From Phytophthora hibernalis (Eukaryota; Oomycota; Peronosporomycetes; Peronosporales; Peronosporaceae): a DNA stretch of 64,000 nucleotides. Below, piece after piece: positions 55,341 to 64,000 of this stretch (position 1 is the first letter of the stretch; the number at the start of each line of letters is the position of its first letter). The notes under the pieces are model-generated. The model had not been told where the DNA came from. It worked only from the letters and a program-made list of their open reading frames with translations, and made no database searches. Location: the NCBI GenBank assembly GCA_012656075.1, contig JAAKBF010000087.1, positions 124,001 to 188,000 of the forward strand. Direction: 5' to 3'. The position numbers were made by a program, and so were the translations under genes.

Positions 55341-55589
55341 TAAGTAATTACATGTCGTGTTCTAGGCTGAAGCGTCTGCAGCGCTACGCAGTGGACAAAC
55401 GAGTCTGGTACAGCATCATACAGGGTTTGGACAATGGCAAGCACCAAAAGACACGAGCACAACAAATCGAAGGATCAGTCCATTGGCAAACACGTTTTGG
55501 GTCACTGGCAAACAGACATAAATCGACACACCATCTTCACGGACAGGGCGGGAGGGGCACACAAAACGACCGTTCAATTACTGTACAAT

Positions 55590-55785
55590 ATCGGTATTGT
55601 GTACCAGCAACACAATAGTCTGGCACATTGTGTACCAGCGGCTCATATTAATTAGACACTAAAACAGTGCACCGACAGCCACGTTATTGTGCACACGCGG
55701 TTCACAATAGTCTGATAGTCACGTTATTTTGCACACGCGGTTCACAATAGCCTGACACATTCACAATAACCTGACAATGAGATTT
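55590..55785. repeat. CACAATAGTCTGACAC-type short direct repeats
   Basis: The phrases GGTTCACAATAGTCTGA and CACGTTATTGTGCACACGCG recur two to four times. Similar units lie near 50030-50090. Confidence 0.6.
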
Positions 55786-56506
55786 GGAACTGGCTCCAGC
55801 CAGCCGATCCGAAGTGACATCCACTCACGGTTTCTCGTCTCAGACAACATTTCAGTCGCACAAAACCTGCCAAGATGAAATGGACCAAGAGCGCCGAGAT
55901 TTGTGCAGAGTCCGACTTCGCTAAGTATCGCTGGGATAACTTCTGCTGTTCGACGATTCTGTCAGTAAGGACGATATGGTGCATTATATGCCCAGGTGAC
56001 CATGAAATGATAGAACGCTGGCTACATTGTAAGAGTCCTACTTGCAAAGAATTGTCGGGGTCTATAAAGTGCACGGTTCAACGGTAAGTACCCTACTGCT
56101 CTATTTCGTCAATTTGGATTATTTTTCAGAACGATCACTTGCACGCACGGGGTGATGCGCAGTGGTTCCCCGTCAAAAGTGACTCTTGGAATGCGAGTAC
56201 ATCAAACGCATGGATGAAAACGCAGTGCCACCGCGTTTAATTTGGAGAAGCGTGGTAACATCCCAAGATATTCCGTCTACTGTACGTGGATTTCAGACGT
56301 GCGCTCAAGTTCAGCGCAGTGTACGCTACAATCGACGGCTAGAAGGGTCAAAGAATTCAATTCTTCGAACACAAGAGTTAGTGATCTCGAAGTTGAACAG
56401 AACAGACTTAGACCCGGGGACTGCTTTCGTATTTGGAAACTTACAAGACGGAAAGGGATTCACATTCGTTGGGAACGGCAAGGATGATGAACCGCTGATA
56501 GGGCTA

Positions 56507-56804
56507 ACTCTTTTGTTGCCGACTGGGCCAAAACGTGGCATAATGCATCGTTTAACTAAAATCGTCAATCAAATATTATGATTTTAATATTGACCTATAA
56601 AATGTCTACCGGAAAATTGACCAAAACGATGCATTATGCCACGTTTTACAAATATCACCCACAACCGTTTCTGGTCATCAGAAAACTTAGCATTTAGTCA
56701 CCGGAAAGTAATAGCAAAACGAGGCATTATGCATCGTTTTGCAATTTTATCTTGATTAAAGTAAACATATTTTCAAAAGAAAATGTATGGGCAACAAAAG
56801 GGTT
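56507..56804 (-). mobile_element. TTAA-type MITE, family A, minus orientation
   Basis: About 295 bp with ends CTCTTTTGTTGCC and GGCAACAAAAGGG, flanked by CTAA and TTAG, one-base variants of TTAA. It is the inverted counterpart of the copy at 57423-57720 and has the same three internal near-palindromes. Confidence 0.8.
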
Positions 56805-57422
56805 AGGCATTTTAAACGTCAAACCAATGCAATGATTATTGGCGCTCCAGAAGAAGAAGACTTTTTTCACCTCGATGCTACATTTGAATCGACGGATATA
56901 CAGTGTTTATTGCAAGTTAACGAACGCAGAACGAATATTATCAGGCGATTAGAAGTTTTGCCCGGGTGTTTGACGAACGCATGTGCGTTTGGCTGAGAAC
57001 TGATGCTGTCATGAGTGATGCTGAAAACGCTCAACTAAATGGACTGATGGCAATAACTGGCTTCGAAAACAGCATTTTCATGATGTGTTTTTCAAGTACT
57101 GTACAACGTTCGGAAGCGCATACATCTACCTGAACTACTTCGCGCCAATGTGTATCGTGGGATTCTAGGTATGCATAATATACTCAGTTGGGGGCAGCTT
57201 GTTTTAGAGTAAAACCAAAATCAACGGAGTGGCAAAATGATACACGGCTGCACAGCTTCACCGCATAAATTTACACTCAGTGGATGGTTAGTCCCTTCTG
57301 GGGTGGCAGATTTACGATACACCTGGAAGATATGTCACTACAAACAACCCGCGTGAAGTGTTTAATGCGAGCATCATACGATACACCCAACGGAAAGCCT
57401 CTGACACGCGACGATTGGTTAA

Positions 57423-57720
57423 CCTTTTGTTGCCCATACATTTTATATTTTAAAATATGTTTACTTTAATCAAGATAAAATTGCAAAACGATGCATAATG
57501 CCTCGTTTTGCTATTACTTTCCGGTGACTAAATGCTAAGTTTTCTGAAATGACCAGAAACGGTTGTGGGTGATATTTGTAAAACGTGGCATAATGCATCG
57601 TTTTGGTCAATTTTCCGGTAGACATATTATTGGTCGATATTAAAATCATAATATTTGATTGGACGATTTTAGTAAAACGATGCATTATGCCACGTTTTGG
57701 CCCAGTCGGCAACAAAAGGG
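57423..57720 (+). mobile_element. TTAA-flanked MITE, family A, plus orientation, 298 bp
   Basis: Ends CCTTTTGTTGCC and GGCAACAAAAGGG, flanked by TTAA on both sides (57419-57422 and 57721-57724), the piggyBac-type duplication. Internal GCATAATGC/GCATTATGC blocks can form several hairpins. No coding capacity. Confidence 0.85.
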
Positions 57721-58000
57721 TTAATCCTGAAACTTCTTACCAGTGAAGACTTTTCCTTTTGCACTCCGGCTCCTGCCTGTAATGCAAGAGTGCCACCGCC
57801 CAAAGAAACAAAACGATTAGCTAAGATATCGGTATCGATGAACCGTGTAGCTGTATACGCAACGACTGCGCAATCCGTCGTGAGGGTTATATCTTGGTGA
57901 TAGTGCTTACGATATTGAAGAAGGATAACATATTGCAAGCTTATCTGATACCCTGGCAGTATGCACATCAAGGGCGACAGTTCAATTTTCTCCGGAATGT

Positions 58001-58939
58001 TTTACTGACGAAGAGAAGGCTTCAGCAGATTGCTTTTATCGGTCGGGGAGACGTGATGCGAGCGTAGAGCTCATCATGTTGGAATGCCGCGTGACGGTTG
58101 GGTAGTGAGCCTCAATTCATTTCAATGTGGCTGCTCGTAATTAACGAAATTTATATCATGCGCACACGTCATTTATGGGCGTGCTGCCTATGGTATTAGT
58201 GTACCAGGCGTTAGTGGCTACCACTTGAAATTTGAGGACCGTCGTGTCCGACAGTACAGAAGGAAGAAACCCACGAAAAAGCTTACCAAACATGGGCAGA
58301 GTCCAGTGGCTTCTACAAGGGATACCAGCTCCGGTGTTACAGAATGCAATCCCTCCAGAAATGGCCAGGTTTGATCGAAAAATCGAGACGCATCGGTTGA
58401 ATGGTGATGCTGTCAATATCGACGCATGGACACACTCACCGCATGCTACTACTAAACACACTTTTAGCTACAGCTCATCATCAACTCTAGCACCACAGAC
58501 GCAATCGTACGACTTCGAACGCGACCGAATAGCAAAAACTTGTGAACATGGATCGCTTATACCACCTCCGCTGGAAGAGCAGCAGCAACTTGCCAAGAAC
58601 AGGACCCCGATCTACTGTCGTCCCTGACCTTCTCCCCTCCGGTTGAACACGTTCCGTTTCGACGTCAAGTGGGACGTCCGCCTCTGGTATCTCCAGCGTT
58701 GGACGTACAAAATTTGTTGCGGTAATGACATTGTCAAATTGGAAGGACAAGTTTTCACCAGCCTGTTATGTAGATTTTGATTAAATAGCTCATAACATAA
58801 TAAGAGTCGCGTATTATTAAATTTTCGTACATCTGTAGTGTCTCGTGAAGCGTGGTAATCCGTGTGGTTGGCGGTAAATTGAAATTTGAAGTACATGCAG
58901 CTAGTTGCTACAGTGCTGTCAGTTTCACTACTCTATATT
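58001..58939. other. Transposon debris, minus-strand copia linker at 58490-58750
   Basis: The minus-strand frame 58487-58750 reads FVRPTLEIPEADVPLDVETE, like the linker between integrase and reverse transcriptase in oomycete copia elements; it probably belongs with the gag to its right. The rest is not assigned. Confidence 0.35.
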
Positions 58940-59930
58940 CTACATAAAGGATGTAGCACTAGGTGGATTTGTTTCAGCCTCAGAAGCTACCATCCAAATG
59001 CAGGCTTCATCGTCTGAGTCGCTGAAGTATTGTTCATCACTAGCCCTAGCAGCTACGATGTTGGCACTTCCAGTTGTTACAATCTTCTTTGCTTGTTCGA
59101 CCAATGGGCACGCGAACATTTTGTAGCCAGGTTGGTTGCACACATGGCAGCGTATTTCACCACGCCTAGTAGAGGCATGCGCTTGCCCGTCGCTTGATCG
59201 TCGGAAACGGCCTTCATTTTTCTTTGCTATATCTGCGGTGGCCACGCCAATGGCGATCTTCGTTCTGCCGACGACCTTGATCGAGGCTGCGATCGTCATG
59301 CGAATTGTGATTTCGTTTATCCCTCTTGCGACCTTTTTGATCACCACGTTTAGTCTCGTAGCGTCAATCATCCCCTTTCAGTTTGTATATCAATCACTTC
59401 ATTCGATCTGTCTCCAGCAGATAATCCGCCGTATCTTCGGACACAGACGGGAACAGTGTTGCAGCTAGCTCGGGGCGCGTTGTGGTTGCCGAAAACTTCC
59501 ATGTCCATCTCGCTTTGGTCGCCCTTCATGAGACCCTCTATGAAGTTCACGTATTCCAGGTACTCGTGCCACGAGCCGCCTTATCTGTTGCTGCACAACA
59601 TCTTGGTGGCGAGTTGAAGTTGGCTGAGCTTGCACCCGAATTCTGCTCGCATCGCGCGTTTTAGGTATGGCATTCTCTGACCCTCATTGCGTCGTTGCCA
59701 CTCGCAATTTTTCTTGTGATAGTAGCGCGATTCTTTACCCTCGAGGAAATTCACAATTCCTAAAGCCTTTAACTCATTCGTCCATGTCGAATTATTCACC
59801 AACTCTTCGGTCTTGATCGCGTGCTCGAACTCGTGGATGAAGTTTTCAAAGCCAGCGCCGAACCCAGGGTAAACCTCGTTTCTCTTGAAATTTGAACATC
59901 ACACGTCCCTGATCTTTGCCCTTTTAGGTG
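58940..59930 (-). mobile_element. LTR-retrotransposon gag with CCHC-like zinc knuckle
   Basis: Reading down the minus strand: WTNELKALGIVNFLEGKESR, MPYLKRAMRAEFGCKLSQLQ, WHEYLEYVNFIEGLMKGDQ, then CHVCNQPGYKMFACPLVEQ (a CCHC knuckle whose expected His is Phe or displaced) and a C-terminal acidic segment. Frames are broken at about 59580 and 59370. Probably copia type. Confidence 0.5.
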
Positions 59931-60020
59931 AAGGGGGACCACTCTTCATACTCGTGTCGGAAATTGATGGTGCGGTCCGTTCCCGGGTCGTTAGCTGTCT
60001 CTTCAGCTAGGCGAGCTCTC

Positions 60021-60692
60021 CTAGCAACTGGAGTATGAACTGCATCTGATCTTGCTGGTCATCACCCACATTGACTTAGGCAAGAAATAGAAGAAGGTGA
60101 GAAGTGGAGAGTTGCAAAGTCTACGCAGCTCGGACAAAGACTGCGCCTCTTCCATATTTAATCCAGGATAAGCAGTCACGTCCGTTTCATAATCTGACGA
60201 CACCGGTGCCCACTCCGTGGCACGTAATGCGTCCTCGCGCAGCTTGACAGCTTCCGTGTCAAGCGTATTGTTGCCAATTTGAAGTGACTTGATAAAGGCT
60301 TCGTCCATTTCAACTGCGTCTTCGTCTGACAACACTACGTCGTTGTCGTCATGCACTTTTCATCATAGTCAGCATCAAAATCAACACCACCGCTCTCTCC
60401 GAGCTGAAACTCTTGTATTCACTCGTGTTCTCGTCCTCAGCAACACAGTTCACGTCCTTTTTCATACATGTTCGTGGGGGCTGAGTGAAACGGCAGCAGG
60501 TGCAGGTTCCGTGTGTTGGCCACCATCACTCTCGACACCTGACACCTCCGAAAGCAGCTGCAAGTTCGCTACATCATTACGCTGTGATGCGTCGAGTTGA
60601 ATGTCGCTTGGTGACAGATCAAACGCTACCATCACAGCTGCAGGCGAGAGCTCAGGTTCGGCATCGCTCGGAGTAGCAAACAACGAAGTCAA
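60021..60692 (-). pseudogene. piggyBac-like transposase N-terminal fragment
   Basis: The frame 60356-60021 holds an acidic leader, AYPGLNMEEAQSLSEL, and SPLLTFFYFLPKSMWVMTS, a pattern like the opening of the piggyBac (DDE_Tnp_1_7) transposase domain. An upstream frame (60692-60462) may be its disordered N-terminus. The catalytic domain is missing. Confidence 0.4.
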
Positions 60693-60737
60693 CGTATGCT
60701 GGGAGAGTTAAACGCTGGTATCGATTTGCGACGCGAA

Positions 60738-60835
60738 CATCACCTTCTCCCTCCTCCAAGACTGCACTCTGCGACGCACGATCTACACCTCCTTCCTCCT
60801 CCCCGACTGCACTCTGCGACGCTGACCTCCACATC
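60738..60835. repeat. Tandem repeat of about 39-48 bp (CTCCTCC...GACTGCACTCTGCGACGC)
   Basis: Two full copies and part of a third carry the phrase GACTGCACTCTGCGACGC after CTCCTTCCTCCTCC-type DNA. Confidence 0.7.
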
Positions 60836-60960
60836 CTTCCTCCCATGTAACGGGGCCGCTCTGGCCGTGCAAAAGAACTTATGAAAGGGGAGACCCAATG
60901 TTCTTCCGTGTTGTCCACTCAAGCTCGCTTAAGTACGAGTACATGCCCCACATAAGTTGG

Positions 60961-61277
60961 TGTGTGACACCCGACTCCCGGCTAAGTACGATTGTGTCTT
61001 TTACACTAGATACGAATCGGACTTACGGTAGACGATTGATGGAGAGCCATCCATTTGGAGTACAGAAGTTTAGTATGCAGATAGTTAACAGTAGTTAGAA
61101 CCTTACAAGTGAGATTTATACAGTCAGTTTAACTCTAACCCGGAAGTTCGCAAGTCGTTTGGTACTCGATACCAGGAAACATATGGAAGGCCAGCTTACA
61201 ACAGAGACGCAAGGTGTCTGTTGTGGTTACGCGTTAACGCTTCCTCTAAGGCAAAGGTGCGTGTGACTCTCGTCACA
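60961..61277 (+). repeat. 5' LTR of the Ty3/gypsy element
   Basis: It begins TGTGTGACACCCGACTCCCG and ends CGTCACA, the TG...CA form. The following CCTGGTAGCACTTGAG is the likely primer-binding site (starts TGG). The 3' LTR is outside the window, so the boundaries are inferred. Confidence 0.55.
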
Positions 61278-61279
61278 CC

Positions 61280-61294
61280 TGGTAGCACTTGAGT
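61280..61294 (+). other. Probable tRNA primer-binding site
   Basis: TGGTAGCACTTGAGT directly after the LTR end; TGG is the complement of a tRNA CCA end. The tRNA is not identified. Confidence 0.45.
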
Positions 61295-61341
61295 CAATCC
61301 CGCGACCGGCGCGGCTTTCTACAATCAAGATCTCTTTGAGT

Positions 61342-64000
61342 ATGGAAGACTCAGCGAGTAGGACGCCGTCCCGGCAGGACTTTCCTCATCTCACGGACGC
61401 CCACTGGGCAACGCTTGAGAAGATGGTCAGCCTTCTGAGCGAAACAGCATTCGCTGGATTCCCCAACCTACCTGCGGAGCAGCAAAGGGCGCGCGTGGAA
61501 CGCTTCGACAAGTACAAGTACGAGTCGTCGCTGATTGCTCACGTGAGCGCCGCCGCGCAGGAGGCTGCTCGCACGACCATGCAAGCTAAGGTGCAGAGTG
61601 CGGCACAGTCGAACCCCTCGGGTTCTGATCCGTTCGCCTCGCGACAAGGAGCTACGAAGCCCGTCAAGATGTCGGTTCCGACGTTTGACGGCAAAGAGTC
61701 CACTGCCTTGTCTTCTGGATTCGTGAGATCGAGATAGCGCTCAGCGCTGGACAGATCTACGAGTCACGGGCTAAGGTCGCTTTCGCGCTGTCTAACCTGG
61801 GAGGTCGGACTCGCACTTGGGCGATGACCCGAGAGACTTCGTCTCCGGGATATTTCACCTCGTGGGCGTTCATGGAACAAGAGCTGCGCACGACGTTCCT
61901 TCTGGCCAATGTGGCCTACCGTTATCGGTCGCTATTCTTGCGATGCAAGCAAGGGAAGCGCACGCTCCAAGACTACGTCATGGAACTGCAGAACCTCGAG
62001 GCCGCCATGGCTGGCGCTCCCCTGTCTGAGGACGTCAAGGTGACGGTCTTCATGGACGGTGTCCGCCCGGGGAGGTTCGCACTGAACTCTTCCGCCGTCA
62101 GCCGAAGACGTTCAACGAGGCGGTACACATCACCATGTTCGAAGACCATTGTGTGCGCTCGGCGCAGGGCTATGCGGGCCGCACGGAGGCTACGAAAGGT
62201 CCCACTCCCATGGAGATCGCGTCTGCCGAGTCGGCTCGTCTCCAGCGGACCCAACGTGCGAGTGGTCGCTGCTTTGGTTGTAACCAACCTGGTCATTTCC
62301 GTCGGAACTGTCGGAGGAACCCGTGGAAACAGGTCGTGGCAAGGCCACTCCGTCCCTCAACATGATCGAGTCTACGGGGTCGGAAAACGGCGACTCCTAG
62401 TAGGCGCGGGACGCCCTGCTGGGAGACTTCGCTCCTTTTCGAGGACGGTGGTTCCGCCACCTCCACCTCCGAAGGAGCAAGTCCCAGGGACGACACTGTT
62501 GTGTCTTTCCGTGGCAGCCGCGCGGTCTAACCTCGTGGTCGCCACCACCAGCGTTAAAGGTATGAAGAACCGTTGACCATCCTGATCGATTCGGGTGCGT
62601 CCTACAATTTCGCGACGAAAGCCAGTGTGGCCAGGAACAGTGCATTGAATGCTAGCGCTTTGGAAGCTTCTAAGCATAATATATAGCATTTGTATCTGTT
62701 CGCCTGGCGACTGGATCCATCGTGTCTACACGCAAGGTTCTTTTATCTTTAAACGTCAAGTTTGACGACTTCACCTCGGTCGAACCGTTCATTGTCCTGG
62801 CCATGGATGATCGGTTCAATCATATCCTCGGCATGCCCTGGCTTGCTAAGCATGAGCCGTGGATTGATTGGAAAGTCGCACCATTCGTGCTAGTCACAAG
62901 CCCCTCGTGGACAGAGCCCTGGCGGGTCATGCCCCTCCTCTTCCCGAGACGGGTTTGTGCACGAGCATCGTGTGCCACGCGGCGAACGGCACTTCGCAGA
63001 TACTTCAGAAGTACTTGAACTGCCTTCGGCTTTGCCGACCGCGTACCCTACCTCTTCGAGAGCTCATGAGCCTTCGGTGGATGTGGGAGAATGGAGGGGT
63101 CCCGTGTGTTGCTCATGATGAGACTCATGGTACTCTCGAGAACAAGAACGTTATTCTAGCCCCTGGGCAGATGACGTCCAAGGCGCCGGAGCTAAGGCTC
63201 GCGCAACCAAGCGTGGTCGAGCAGGGTCTCCCACAACGCAAAGCGTTGGAGCTAAGGCAGCCCACGCAGGACAAATCGCTAGAGTCGGTGCTCGCGCAGA
63301 CAAGAGTGCTCGAGTAGAGCTCCCACAACGCAAGGCGTTGGAGCTGAGGCAGCCCACGCAGGAAAAGCCTCTGGAGCTGGGTCTCGCGCACAAGAAGGTG
63401 GTCGAGTAGGGGCTCCCACTACGCAACACGTACGAGCTGAGGCAGATCACGCAGGGAAAACTCTGGAACTGGGTCTCGCGCACAGGAAGATGGTCGAGCG
63501 GAGGCTCCCACGAACGACGCTAAGGCTGGGTCAGTCACGGCAAGACTATGTCAAGGCGGAGATCGCCGCGATGCGGACCACTTAGACACGGCGGTTGCGC
63601 CCAGGGTGCTAGACGTTCTCACGGGAGAACGCAAAGAAGGCGTGGACCTGGCTCCTCTGCCTACGGTAGCAGAGCTACTCGAGCTCGAGGAGCTCTCGTA
63701 TGTCGAGTTTCTCGACTCGCTGAAGGCGGGCGAGCTTGAGGAGATGGTCCTTATCAACCGTGAACACGACTCGGTCGAGCTAAACACCTCTTCGGTCATG
63801 GACCCTGATGTGCTGGAAGACGAGAGGGCTTCTTCGAGGCAGAAGCGGTATGGCGCGGCCATCTTGAAGGATCCGTCGGACCCGTACTACCCTCTCTTGA
63901 AGGAGTTTCGGACTTCGTCAGCGACAATCCATCGTCGGTGTTACCTCCGGATCGAGGTGTTCGACACGAAATCGACTTGGAGCCAGGCACTAAGTACTGC
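61342..64000 (+). mobile_element. Ty3/gypsy gag-pol, runs off the right edge
   Basis: Gag starts at 61342 (MEDSASRTPSRQDFPHL) and continues through VKMSVPTFDGKES, IREIEIALSAGQIYESRAKV, FTSWAFMEQELRTTFLLAN and MELQNLEAAMAGAPL to the zinc knuckle CFGCNQPGHFRRNC (62272). The protease follows with ILIDSGASYNFATKASV, then FIVLAMDDRFNHILGMPWLA. After a repeated linker (63200-63500) the reverse-transcriptase opening PPDRGVRHEIDLEPGTKYC is reached at the edge. Frame changes at about 61695, 62069, 62561 and 62872 each fit one base missing from a run. TAG codons at about 63315 and 63406 replace CAG of the first repeat unit and look like true mutations. Confidence 0.8.
63200..63510 (+). repeat. About 3.5 tandem copies of a 94-100 bp coding repeat in the gypsy polyprotein
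   Basis: Unit starts at about 63209, 63309, 63403 and 63493 share GTCGAGCAGGGTCTCCCAC-type sequence and CTAAGGCAGCCCACGCAGG. The encoded unit is about LAQxxVVEQGLPQRKALEL plus RQPTQ. Confidence 0.75.

Larger units (their letters stand above)
55860..58000 (+). pseudogene. MULE (Mutator-like) transposase relic carrying two MITE insertions
   Basis: Pieces in order: SDFAKYRWDNFCCST (N-terminal zinc-binding region), RMDENAVPPRLIWRSV, NLQDGKGFTFVGNGKDDEP, then the family A MITE (56507-56804), then EEEDFFHLDATFES, which contains the first catalytic Asp of MULE transposases. Later REVFNASIIRYTQRKASDTRR recalls the NPVExFNxxIKR motif; it is cut by the second MITE (57423-57720), after which KLLTSEDFSFCTPAPAC continues. 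Frame changes and stops are present beyond the insertions. Confidence 0.55.

Overview
This is eukaryotic DNA, almost certainly from an oomycete and most like Phytophthora or a close relative. The evidence is: split genes with short GT-AG introns of roughly 60-110 bases; initiator-like motifs (TCA[CT]TTT followed by a T-rich block) 30-75 bases before start codons; secreted and saposin-repeat genes of the oomycete type; and a dense mix of Ty3/gypsy, Ty1/copia, hAT, MULE, piggyBac-like and Tc1/mariner-like elements. No rRNA, tRNA or CRISPR array was recognised.

Layout. 0-1.65 kb: an RCC1-repeat gene (minus strand). 2.2-22.9 kb: six tandem same-strand copies of one family of large secreted proteins (signal peptide, Ser/Asp-rich acidic linker, 12-Cys helical body, C-terminal beta-rich domain). 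A methyltransferase (14.7-15.9 kb) and a small secreted Gly/Trp-rich protein (19.3-19.5 kb) sit inside this array. 23.3-38.4 kb is a compact gene-rich block: an 11-domain saposin protein, an RmlD/MAT2B-like reductase, an inositol-polyphosphate kinase (the last two start 67 bp apart on opposite strands), a small unknown protein, a seven-zinc-finger polyQ protein, a membrane-anchored DnaJ-like protein with no J domain, and a METTL17/Rsm22 mitoribosome-assembly protein. 39-64 kb is a transposon graveyard with nested insertions: a nearly intact Tc1/mariner-like element inside a hAT transposase, two copies of one TTAA-flanked MITE in one MULE transposase relic, copia fragments on both strands, and a fairly complete Ty3/gypsy element that runs off the right edge.

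Most frameshifts in genes that otherwise look functional are explained by one base missing from a short homopolymer run. This occurs about 20 times in unrelated genes and in young transposons. I therefore read most of them as under-called homopolymers in the assembly, not as pseudogenes. Exceptions, where real decay is supported, are array copy 4 (5' end missing), the DnaJ-like gene (in-frame TGA) and most of the transposon relics.

The most interesting locus is the secreted-protein array. I cannot match its architecture to a named family. Its tandem growth, sequence exchange between copies, variable acidic linker and conserved 12 cysteines fit a fast-evolving extracellular function.
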